From positions 372,001-436,000 of the forward strand of contig BJKQ01000003.1 in NCBI GenBank assembly GCA_006538405.1: DNA of 64,000 nucleotides, written 5' to 3'. A model generated the notes under the pieces. That model was not told the origin of the DNA. It did not search any database and worked only from the letters and a program-made list of their open reading frames with translations. The first letter of the stretch is position 1; each line of letters opens with the position of its first letter. Positions 26,223 to 36,200 of this stretch are shown here, piece after piece. The DNA is from Hansfordia pulvinata (Eukaryota > Ascomycota > Sordariomycetes > Xylariales). A program made the position numbers and the translations under genes.

Positions 26223-27182
26223 TCCCCGGACGCCGACGACCGCGCGGCGGTGGTTGCCGCTCTTACCTCCTCCTCCTCCTCCTCCCCCGCCCCCGCCGCC
26301 TGGGAGACGGAGCGCTTGGTCGAAGGAGTAGACGGATTCGGCATCCTCCTCGTCCTCGTTGTTGTCCTCCTCGGGAGGAGGAGGGGACAGGCGCGACGAG
26401 GAAGAAGGGACGAGGGACGAGGCGAGGTCGAACTCGCCGGTGCGGGCCTCGGCGAAGAAGCCGCCGCCGCTGCGGTACGCGGCCGCGAAGTAGTCCGAGG
26501 CGGCGCACAGGGGCTCGCGCGGGACGCGGTGGGTGCGCCGCGAGGCGCCCCGGCCCACGTGCACGGTCGTCAGGGCCGGGGGCGCGATTATGGTCGGGGG
26601 GACAGGTGGAGGAGGAGGGGGGGCCGCGACGGGGGAAGCGGAGGAGGAGGAGGAGGAGGAGGCTAGTAGTATGGGGGGGATAGGGGAGGGGGCGAGTATG
26701 GGGGATGTGGAAAGGGGAGGAGAGGGGGAGGTGTAGGAGGAGGAGGAGGAGAGGGGGAAGACGCGGGGGGCTGGGGCGTGGCTGGCTGTTGCTGTGGCTC
26801 TGTGGAAGGGTGTCAGTGTTGTTGTTGTTCTTTTTCTTTCTTGCAAAAACAAGGGCTTGGGAAGCAGGGTGGAAAAAAAGGGGGGGACAGAAAGGGGCTG
26901 GACACGGGCTGCTTACGGCGTCTCCTGCTTATCGTCGTCGTCGCGGCCTGCCTCCCAGGGAAAGGTGTAGGCCAGTTGGTGGCACAGCGACGTGAGGGGG
27001 CTGTAGTCCTTGACCGCGGTCAGCAGGACGCGGTCTCCTCCCTGTGCCGGTGCCGGTGCCGGTGCCGGTGCTGAGGTGGCGGCGGCGGCGGTGGTGTTGG
27101 TGGTGATGGTGGCGGCCTTGGTCTCTCGCCCTGGGCGAGTAGGGCGCCGAGGAGCCTCCATGAAGACGTGGGCGTGGTGCAC
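24063..27182 (-). CDS. Large low-complexity protein with BTB/POZ-like segments
   Basis: Two exons, 27182-26917 and 26799-24063, joined in phase across a 117-bp intron (donor GTAAGC, acceptor CACAG), about 1000 residues. A BTB-like beginning is visible (VHVGRGASRRTHRVPREPLC, then AASDYFAAAY and FFAEARTGEFDL). More distant helical parts follow (ESFAGVLRWLSW, GADRFAVPAYARFLLSHFI, HRFARHWLAYLLFCEAG, YELEHWFARC). These are separated by very long insertions: poly-Gly, poly-Ala from a GCT repeat (26172-26222 on the reverse strand), Arg-rich blocks, acidic Asp/Glu blocks and poly-Thr. The C-terminal 150 residues are Ala/Gly/Pro-rich and may run past the true end. Fungal BTB proteins mediate oligomerisation or cullin recruitment; the role here is unknown. 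An ATG seven codons downstream (27161) is an alternative start. Confidence 0.6.
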
Positions 27183-28028
27183 TACTGCTCGTAGGTGTCT
27201 CTGGAACCCGAGAAGGCCCCTCGCGCTCTTCGAGTTCCGGCGAGCGAGGTCGATGAGGGCCAGACCGGATCGTCTGCACTTGGCCCCGAGTGGCCGGACC
27301 TCGCGCCCTTTTCAAGCCTCCTGGCGCGACGTCCGTCTCGTGTCCGTCTGTCTTGCCGGCTGAGTTTCTGGCTCGGCTGCGGGTTGACAGGGGTCCTGTC
27401 ATGTCAGATCCCTGTCGTGGAAGCCCCTACGAGTATCTCGGAGAGCGAGCGATGATGACTGTCTACCTTATACTGTCGACTGTGTATATTGTCTACCTTT
27501 ACCTGTGTCTGTCACCACTTCCACTGTCCTTCTGGTGTGGCATCTCTGGCGCACCCATTGGCGTTCCTGATGCGTTCGGCAGGTAGGTGACTAAGTTGGA
27601 AGACGCCGACGCGGTGCGATCACTCACACGTCCCACGCGCACTCGTCGCATGCAGGCATACGCATGGGCCGAGGCAGTGTCACGATGGCATCACGCACAC
27701 ACCAGATGAGCCCACGCCGCCGCTGCGTGTATCCCAGCAAAGCAGACCTAGCGTGAGGAGAATCCCGCGGCATGCCGTATGTGGCTTTACCGCGCCAAGC
27801 TTCGGCTTGGGGAACGGCGCTGCAGAAGTCATGCGGCGACAGGGAAGGGCTGAAAGGCTCCTCCCTGGGTTGCGGCCCATCAACCCCTGGCGTCCGCTCG
27901 TATCGCAGACTTGTGTTTGGGGGGCATCCCGGTTGGTTGCGCACTCTACTCGGCAAACCCGCGGTTTCCTGGTCTGACTTTGACTTTTTGTTCCCAGGGA
28001 TTTTGTTGCAGGTGGTAACGTGCGGCAG

Positions 28029-28030
<2 letters not shown>

Positions 28031-28067
<37 letters not shown>
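28031..28067. repeat. CT dinucleotide microsatellite
   Basis: An almost pure TC/CT run of about 37 bases with one interruption (TTT), in intergenic DNA. Confidence 0.9.
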
Positions 28068-29116
28068 GCACTATCAAGGGGCGGGATTGTTCGACCTTCC
28101 GGCTGCTCCTGATCCCCGCCCAGCCAACTGGACTCGTTTGCTGGGATTTCTGGCAAGACGTGGGATGGCGGCGACGAGTTTGACAAGCGTACGAGTCTCA
28201 CGCCACTCGGCTATCTCTCCTACTCACGTGGGCTGCGTCTCATGAGGCATGGGGATGTGAGTTTCGTATGTGAGTATCGAACTCAGGTCCGGACATCTTC
28301 AGGGCGGCGGTATGTCGGCTCGTCGAGATGCCCTGTGCACCAGGGGAACTACACATCTAATAAGTTCAATGACTGTGTGCCTGCAACTCGAGGTCCCAGT
28401 ATCACGCAGACGGCCGTGTTCTGTGCTGATATCCAGAGCACTCTCAAGAGGCTCAACACACCTCGACTCGCTCATTGGCCTGGCCGGACATGTCCGGCAC
28501 TCGACAGGTTTTCGCGGTAGAAACAGACTCTGCAAGCCAGAGTGCCAGAAAGCCAGTCGTGGGAGGTAACTTGACCACACGGCCGACGGCTCACTCAGCG
28601 ACTACGAGCACCCGTTGCCTGGCAGCTGAAAAGAATGGGAGTACACCAGGTCGACCTACCAATACATTCCCGCAGAAGTGCCGACCGACCTCGTTCCCGG
28701 CCCTGGCTTGGAAGCCCATCAGCCGGCGGAGCTCTTCTTCTCCAGCCACAGGCTAGCATCGAGTCTTCCCCCATGGCCCGGGGGGGGGAAGGGGCGGTTG
28801 TGGGCAGACCAGTGGGAAGGAAAGAAGACAGCCCCTCGATCAAGACCGCCCGGCGTGCAATCCATGGGTAGCGCTGACCGCTAGACTTTTGGGCGAGACG
28901 GACGAGACGCTGCCCCGTGAGGAGGGAGGGAGTACTCGCGCCTGGGCGGGCTGGGATCGGGCTGCCGGCCCAAGCCCGTGGCGCCGGAATCCACCACGAT
29001 AAGGAAAGGGGGGGGGGGGGGGGGGGGGGTGAGCATGATTATGCCCGTCATCGAGTCCCGCCGGGCCCGCCGGCTCCGGACCATAGCGCGTGGGAGTTCT
29101 CGTGTGTCGTACGAGT

Positions 29117-29199
29117 AGTCGTAGTCGTCGAAGTCGTCGTAGTCGTCGTAGTCGTCGTAGTCGTCGTAGTCGTCGTAGTCGTAGTCTCCGTCGTCGCCG
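29117..29199. repeat. Minisatellite with unit GTAGTCGTC
   Basis: About nine head-to-tail 9-bp units, with two variants (a 6-bp unit and one GAAGTCGTC). On the reverse strand it would encode Asp-Asp-Tyr repeats in a short open frame (29270-28881), but that frame has no other support. Confidence 0.9.
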
Positions 29200-31455
29200 G
29201 ATGGTTCGGTCCTCCTGCACGGCATGACTGACAAGGCGCTAGGCTGCTGGCACCGCGCTATGTCTGTCATCCCAGAAGAAAGGATCCTCGGGAGGGATGG
29301 AGGGGTGAGGGGGGGAAGTCGAAAAGGTTCCGTTGTCGACGTCTAGATCTCGTGCCAGGCGGAGAACAGATGGGTGAACGACGCCGGCGGCCCCGCCGTT
29401 CGGTGAGGCGGACGGGGAAGCTAGTCGTTTCGTCTTCCTTTCTCTCTTTTTTACCTGGTCCGTCTCTGTCGAAGACTCGTAGGAGAGGAAAGAAGCCGTC
29501 TCGTAGGGCTACATCCCAGCCGTGCCGGGTCCCGCGTGGACTTTCCCCAGACGGACGAGGCCGCGAGGCCTTGCCATTTGCTTCTCGTCGGCGCGCGAAC
29601 GCTAGAATACCGCGAGACTACTTTGCCCCCCCCCCCGCGCGCGCCTACCTTTGCCTTGTACGAGTATGGAGAAGCGTGCCATCTTTTGATCGAGAGCGGG
29701 CCTGTCCCCGGCTGGGTTTCGGCTGCCCGAGACGTAACCGCGGGACGCGCGCATCGTCGAGGTTATCCCTGAGAAGACGTGCGTTCTCTTTTCCTCTCCC
29801 TCGCGAAGCCACGATCGGGCGAGAAGAGCAGTCACACACACACACACACCAGTGATACCTGCACATACTCGTATCGTACGAGGACACGCATTCAGGGTCC
29901 TGGAGCCCGCCGGGAACTGGGCCCCATCAACCCGGAACCCGGGAAAGCTGCACTGAGCTTGGGCCTCGGCACTCAGAGAGGGGCTCAGGCTGACCAAGTT
30001 GACAGTAATTAGGTTACCCGCAAGTCAGTTACAAAAAAGCATCGTTTATCATTTTTTAACAAGTCCCTTTTAGTTAGCGCTTAGCACGGGCCGGACAGCA
30101 GTCAGTGTACGATAGTGTACCTAAGGTAAACCCATTCCCGCTCGACCCCTTCCTCCCTCCCGTTTGTCATCAGCCCAGCTGCCCGTCCCGTCGTGATCGT
30201 CGCGACACCCGGCCCCATCTCAGATGGATGCGAGATGAGACGGGTAGCTCGAGTAGATAGTAAGAGTACTCACTCGGACGAGCAGATGAATCAGCGGCCA
30301 TTGTAGGTCGTGGGTAGACAACAGTGGAGTGTACTGGTAGCAAGGTGGGCTGTGGATACAACGCCGCCTCTCTCACTCGGCTCATGCACCGAGACGAGGT
30401 CCCTGTCTTTTCATTTGTCTTTGTCCTTGTACGAGTATCCCTCCTTTCAGTAAAACCCATGCGTCCCACGGGCCAACCGAGGGAGACAGTGTGTAGAGTT
30501 AGCCACTCGTACGATACTTTTCGTGCTCATAAAGATCCGTGAGGCACTAGAAAAGAAGCCGAGTCTTGTTAAGCCCCTAAGGCGAGGCCGTCGGCCGTGA
30601 TCTCCGCCCCGCCGCGCCCCGCCCAGCCCCAGATGACCCTCCCCAAAAAGGTCCCCGAAAGGCCCGGAAATGGCGTCAGAGCATCAGAGGGTCCAGATCG
30701 GTTCATCAGCGTGAGAAAGGGGAGGAGGAGGAGGAGGAGAAGAAGAAGAAGACCGCGGGAAGAGGGATCCCGTACCCGTGCCCGCACCCGTACCCTTTCA
30801 GCAATCACCAACAACCGTGTGATGATGACGATGACAATGGTGATGGTGGACTCGTTGCCAGGTACCCAGAGGGATACGAGTAGATATGGATAGGTAGTTT
30901 GCGATACCCGTACTGAAGCGGAGGCCCGTCGGCTGGACCCGGCGGGACGGTGCAACTCGCAAAGCCATACCACGATGACTTGAGGTAGTTACACGCCCCA
31001 TCTCCTATCCTATCCTGAGCCCTGTGCCTCCCTCCCCCCCTTGGTTGGTCCCGAAGAACCCTGGTCACTACCCTGGCTAACAAGCACCTGTTATTGCCTG
31101 TCTGGCCCCGGCACGCCCCTACCGTGCGAGTGCTTGGCGTCCACCTGGGATATTGGGATCTTGTTGGGATCTCGGGCCATTCTGATGGCGCGAGCCCTGG
31201 CCGGCTGAGCTGTGCACGTCCGCTCGATCGGTGGACACATTCCAGGTGACGCTTGCCTCTCGTGGACGGACTCGCAGTCGGAGTCCCCTTGAGACATGAA
31301 CCACCACTACCCACCCACCAGACAGACAGATGACTCTTATGAGTAGAGTTAGAAAGAGTGACACACGCACACACACAGAGAGAGAGAGGGAGAGAGACGG
31401 GGACAGCGAGTCTGCCGTGTGACCAACCAACCTACCGGCTAATAAGTTGGGTCTA

Positions 31456-31496
31456 AGGGCCAGGGAATGAGTTCCCGTAAGACGATAAACGCCTAG
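31456..31496 (+). repeat. Left terminal inverted repeat
   Basis: Begins AGGGCCAGGGAATGAG and ends AAACGCCTAG. The inner 39 bases match the right terminus exactly in reverse complement. Confidence 0.85.
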
Positions 31497-31683
31497 TTCG
31501 AATTTGTGATCTGCGGCGCGAACTGCCTCTTTCAACAGTTAAGCAGCTAGTTTTTACGCTGTCGAGCAGCGCCAGGCTTAAATTAAGAGGATCTACGCTT
31601 ATATAAAAGATCGATAATTTATATAAAGTCTTACGATATAGCCCGTTAATAAGGATTATTAAAATAAAATAATATTATATTTT

Positions 31684-31870
31684 TGTCACAGGGAGAAGTC
31701 CTAGCCTGGCTTAGTGCATTCCTGTACGAGACCAGCACGAACTCCCTATGAATACCCCTCGGATCTCCCACTAGACGTGGAGGTCCAAGGTTCAGTTCTT
31801 ATCTGTTACATACCCTATACTACCTCTTCAACACTGCTCTACCTGATCGTGTCTCCTACTTGTGATAATT
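31684..31870 (+). repeat. 5' LTR
   Basis: 187 bp, begins TGTCACAGGG and ends GTGATAATT; identical to the copy at 38756-38942. The ends form an imperfect short inverted repeat (TGTCAC / GTGATA) rather than the canonical TG...CA. The inner end is set by the start of the primer-binding site at 31871. AAGGTTCAG at 31787-31795 is a candidate start of the R region. Confidence 0.95.
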
Positions 31871-31879
31871 CTGAACCTT
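31871..31879 (+). other. Primer-binding site, self-priming type
   Basis: CTGAACCTT lies directly after the 5' LTR and is the exact reverse complement of AAGGTTCAG inside the LTR (31787-31795). This is the arrangement used by Tf1 and related elements, where the folded 5' end of the mRNA primes reverse transcription instead of a tRNA. No TGG-type tRNA primer-binding site is seen. Confidence 0.7.
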
Positions 31880-31900
31880 CCTTTCTGATCACCTGGAGCA

Positions 31901-33202
31901 ATGGCTTCTACCGCCGAGAACGACGATGTTGGAGAGGGATCATCCCATACTCAGCCAGCCGATCCACCCCAGATCGCCGACGAACAGCAGCCGTCACCCC
32001 CACGAGATGGGAATGATTCCCAAGAGGACCAGGACGACGACCTGTCTCCTTCACGAGCAGAGGAGAGACGACTGCGAAGACGACTGGATGATGTGCTGAT
32101 GAATGCGGATGACATCCAAGAGAGATTGCGAGAGCTGGAGATCTCTAACCCGGCACGCAGCGGGGTACGAAACTCAAACCAGCAGCAACCGCGTCATCGA
32201 TTGAGACGCGAGGGACTCGAGCAGCGCTCGGAGTCGAATCGCCCCCGGAATAGAGGCGATTCTCAAGAGCGGGGAACCCCCTCCCCGGAGTCAAACTCAA
32301 ATTCAGAGGAAGACTCACATGCTAGGCCGCCCAAATCTGCAGGCCCCTCGGACATGGGCCGCTACGCCAATGCAGACAGTATCGAGGCGCTTAGCACAAA
32401 GTTTACTTTCTCCCAGTGGGATGCTTGGCGGGCTGATTGTGAGACCGTCTTCCGGGCTTCCTCGAAACGCATACGAAACGGTAGGGAGAAGGTCATCTTT
32501 GGCTATGGAAAGCTGGACAAGACCTGCAAAGGCTTGTACCGGACTCACTGCAAGACGTTGTCCCGAAAAGAGCTGCATGCCCTTGAGGGAAGCTGGCAAG
32601 AATTTGTGAAATGGACTAAGTCCATTATCAGACACTCTGCTTACGAGCAGGTGGCTCTGAATACGCAACGGGAGCAAGCCGCCCAGCGTTCGGGTCAGGA
32701 TCCCCGTCGATTCGACCAGTATTTGGCTGAGCTGGAGTACCAGCTTGGGTTCCACACTGATCGGGAACGGGCCTTGTTGTTCTTGGGGAAGTTACTCCCT
32801 ACATTGCGAGACAGCATTCTTAGCCATACAACTGAGCTGCCCACTAAGCGTACAACGATGGTGGAGCTTGCTGCCCAGCGCTGGGAATTGTTGAGTACGG
32901 AGGAGAAGAAGTCTACTAAGAAGACCTCTCAATATGGAGACGATACGTCGTCGAAGAACTCCCGAAACACACCCGGTAACGCTGATGGCAAAAATCAGCA
33001 AAAGAAACGCAAAGATGATGATGATCCAAAGCCAGACGACCCTAATGCCAAGAAGCAGAAGCCTGCCGATTGGAAGAAGGGTGTTACTTGCTACCACTGT
33101 GGCAAGAAAGGTCACATCAAACCAGAATGCCGCAAGCTGAAGGCAGAGCAGGAAAAGGATGGGAACCCACCCGGAAACCCTGCGAATCAGCCGGGAAAAT
33201 GA
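31901..33202 (+). CDS. gag: Chromovirus Gag
   Basis: 433 residues. The ATG is 30 bases after the 5' LTR. The N-terminal 140 residues are acidic and disordered (Asp/Glu/Ser/Pro/Arg-rich). A helical capsid-like region follows (about 150-330, with FTFSQWDAWRADCETVF and YLAELEYQLGFHTDRERALL). Then come a Lys/Asp-rich spacer and one CCHC zinc knuckle, CYHCGKKGHIKPEC (about 397-410), expected to bind element RNA in virus-like particles. The stop TGA overlaps the pol ATG. The reading frame is undamaged. Confidence 0.95.
   Translation: MASTAENDDVGEGSSHTQPADPPQIADEQQPSPPRDGNDSQEDQDDDLSPSRAEERRLRRRLDDVLMNADDIQERLRELEISNPARSGVRNSNQQQPRHRLRREGLEQRSESNRPRNRGDSQERGTPSPESNSNSEEDSHARPPKSAGPSDMGRYANADSIEALSTKFTFSQWDAWRADCETVFRASSKRIRNGREKVIFGYGKLDKTCKGLYRTHCKTLSRKELHALEGSWQEFVKWTKSIIRHSAYEQVALNTQREQAAQRSGQDPRRFDQYLAELEYQLGFHTDRERALLFLGKLLPTLRDSILSHTTELPTKRTTMVELAAQRWELLSTEEKKSTKKTSQYGDDTSSKNSRNTPGNADGKNQQKKRKDDDDPKPDDPNAKKQKPADWKKGVTCYHCGKKGHIKPECRKLKAEQEKDGNPPGNPANQPGK
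33193..33202 (+). other. Gag-pol junction: slippery heptamer, stop and overlapping ATG
   Basis: The gag frame reads P-G-K-stop as CCG GGA AAA TGA. G GGA AAA is a -1 slippery heptamer in the correct phase, and a -1 slip there places the ribosome exactly on the pol frame (GGG AAA ATG). The same bases also form ATGA, an overlapping stop/start that could allow termination-reinitiation. Either would give Pol at reduced yield relative to Gag. Confidence 0.7.
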
Positions 33203-36200
33203 GTGGAGGGGTAGTACAGGCCTCCATGTGTTCTGCCCCTAGTCCACATCAATTCATGGATCTGCCCATGCGGTTTCATGTGCCCTGCTTGGTGCGGCCA
33301 CCTTGTAAGGGAGCTCCAGAGCTGAGCACACATGTGGACTTGGATACCTGCTCAGAGGTCAATTTGATTAGTTCAGACTTTGCAGCCCAATACAAATTGA
33401 ATCGGGCCCCAATGAAGCCCATATCCCTCACGGATGTGGCACGAATGCCTATCGAAACCCATGGATCCTACTGGGTGACGGTGACACTTCAAGACAGCAG
33501 AGGGACTGAGCGAACTCTACAGGTTCCTTGTCTAGCAGTTGACCGGGACCCCAGATTGTCTGGTAGCCCGTTGCTCCTATCTAACGGTACTATGGCTCAG
33601 GAGCGAATCACGTTGCAACCAAGCACGGGTCACTGGTGGTTCGAGTATGACTCGACTAGATTTATATTAGAGCCACGCCGGAAATTCCGACGGACTCGAA
33701 ATGAGAGCACTTGCTGTTACGCAGTGATGCAGGTGGACTCTGATCTGCCAGTAGAGATAGCAGACATCTCTACGGGCCAGAATCGTGGGGAAATCGAGCC
33801 CATTCCTGCCTGTCTTCAGGAGTTTGAGGAGTTCTTCAATATGGACAGCGCTGCTAAGCTCCCTTCGCATAAAGGGGCTGATCATGCTATTGATTTGCAG
33901 CCAGGCAGGGATCCTCCACATATGCCCATCTATCCACTAGCGAATGATGAACTGCAGGAACTGCGCAAGTTCATTGAAAAGATGCAGAGTACTGGGAAGA
34001 TAAGGCCATCGAAGAGCCCAGCGGGGGCCCCCATCCTCTTCGTTCCCAAGCATGATGGGACGCTCCGTCTATGTGTGGACTACAGAGGACTCAATGGGGT
34101 GACGATCAAGAATCGGTATACATTACCCCTCATTTCGGAGCTGCTTGACAGAGTGTCAGGAGCCCGTGTCTTCAGTAAGCTGGACTTGAAGGATGCGTAT
34201 TACCGTATACGCATACGCCAGGGCGATGAGTGGAAGACTGCGTTTCGTACCCGATACGGGCACTACGAGTTCCTGGTTATGCCCATGGGCCTAAGCAATG
34301 CTCCTGCTACTTTCCAGGCCTACATCAATGAAGTGTTAAAGGACCAACTTGACAGTGTGTGTGTCGTTTATCTGGACGATATCCTCATCTACTCCAGGGA
34401 TAACGAAACACATGCGAAACACCTACGAACAGTGATCCAAGCACTGCTCAATGCGGGCCTTTATGCTAAGCCGTCAAAGTGCCAGTTTTTCAAGGAGTCC
34501 TTGGAGTTCCTGGGATATGTGATCTCTGCTAAGGGAATTTCCATGGACCCCGCGAGGGTCGATACAATCACTCACTGGCCTTTGCCGAAGTCCCAACATG
34601 ACATCCAGGTCTTTATCGGCTTTGTCAACTTCTACCGACGCTTTATAGACGGATTCTCGAGGATTGCTTCTCCCTTGACTGATTGTCTAAAGAAGTCCGA
34701 ATCCCCGCCGAAGCCCGAGGGAGATGGGTTCCTTGATGCACCAGCTAGAAAGGCGTTTTCCAGCCTGGTTCAAGCATTCGGGGAAGCTCCCTTACTACTC
34801 CACTTCGATCCAGAGAAGCATATACGTGTGGAAACCGACGCTTCAGGCTCGGGCATGTCTGGGATCCTTTCGCAGCCTGATGAGGGAGGCAGATGGCACC
34901 CAGTAGCGTTCTGGTCTCGCAAGCTATCCGGGGCCGAATCGCGGTATACTGTGGGTGACCAGGAGATGCTTGCAATAGTAAGCAGTTTTAAGCACTGGCG
35001 ACACTACTTGCAAGGCTCCAAGTTCCCTACGGAAGTTTTAAGCGATCATGATAATCTGCGTACGTTCATGAAGTCTGCACGCTTAAACGGCCGGCAGGCT
35101 AGGTGGCTCTTGTTCCTCAGCCCTTTTGACTTTGAGATCAAGCACCAGCCGGGGAAGCGAAACCCTGCCGATCCGCCCTCGAGACGGCCAGATTACCAGG
35201 GCGATAAGCCTGATAACCTGGAACTCCTACCCACAATGGAACAGAAGCTCAGGGTAGAGAACGATGACGCCGGCGGTCAGCCTGTTGACCCCTCGGCATA
35301 CGCTGTCACCGCTTCTAGGGCATACAAAGTGCAGGCAGTCACACGAAGCCGTGCACGTGACGCTGCAAAACAAGACACCCCGTACATGGAGGAACCGTCT
35401 GCAGCACTAGAAGAGCTCCTGGTGTGGGCTCAAGGAAAAGATGCAGAATGCATCAGGATTCGTGAGAGAATCGACGCACATCCGGATTGGACTGTGCAAG
35501 GGCCCCTCTTATGTTACAAGGGGAAGATATTTGTGCCTGCTGAGGACAGCATCAAACACCAGTTACTGCAAATGCATCATGACGATCCATTAGCAGGGCA
35601 CTTTGGAGCCAACAGAACATTGGAACTGATCAGCCGAAAGTTCTACTGGCCACTGCAAGAAGCAGAAGTCCGAGCATACATTAAGCAATGTGAAATCTGC
35701 ATGGGTTCGAAGGCGAAACGCCACCGACCCTACGGTGAACTGCAGAGCTTGCCAATACCAGATGCTCCCATGCAGGAGCTATCCATGGACTTCATCACAG
35801 GCCTGCCAGAGGCATGGCACCAAGGGCAGTGGGTAAACAGTATCCTCGTCCTTGTGGACAGGTTCTCGAAACTGTGCATGTTCTGGGCCGTTTCAGACAC
35901 GATCACAGCAGGAGAGCTTGCTGCGCTACTACATACCGAAGTCTACTGCAAGTTCGGTAGCCCTAAGGGCATACTGACGGACAGAGGCTCGTTGTTTACC
36001 AGTCAGTACTGGTCTGACTTGTGCTACCACTCGTGTATCAAGAGGAGGCATTCGACTGCGTTTCATGCACAAACCGATGGGCAAACGGAACGTATGAATG
36101 CCACACTCGAGACGTACTTGCGCTGCTTCGTGCAAGGACAAATGGAGTGCTGGCCAACATTGTTGGCAGACGCGTACTTCGCGATCAACAACAGCACAAA

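Larger units (their letters stand above)
27183..31453. other. Long intergenic region, no gene recognised
   Basis: More than 4 kb without a frame I can support. It contains simple repeats (a CT tract, a 9-bp minisatellite, a 22-base G run at 29008-29029) and five or more copies of the 8-mer TACGAGTA or its complement (27428, 29659, 30430, 30875). The GC content is like that of the host DNA, and RIP is absent until the transposon island begins. Confidence 0.55.

Noticed and set aside
25239..26666. 475-codon open frame opposite the BTB-like gene
   Set aside because: A complementary-strand shadow of trinucleotide repeats; poly-Val/Ser/Arg with no domain.
31714..32016. Short open frame inside both LTRs (MHSCTRPARTPYEYPSDLPL)
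   Set aside because: It is simply LTR sequence, present identically at 38786; the element's start codon for Gag is further downstream in another frame.
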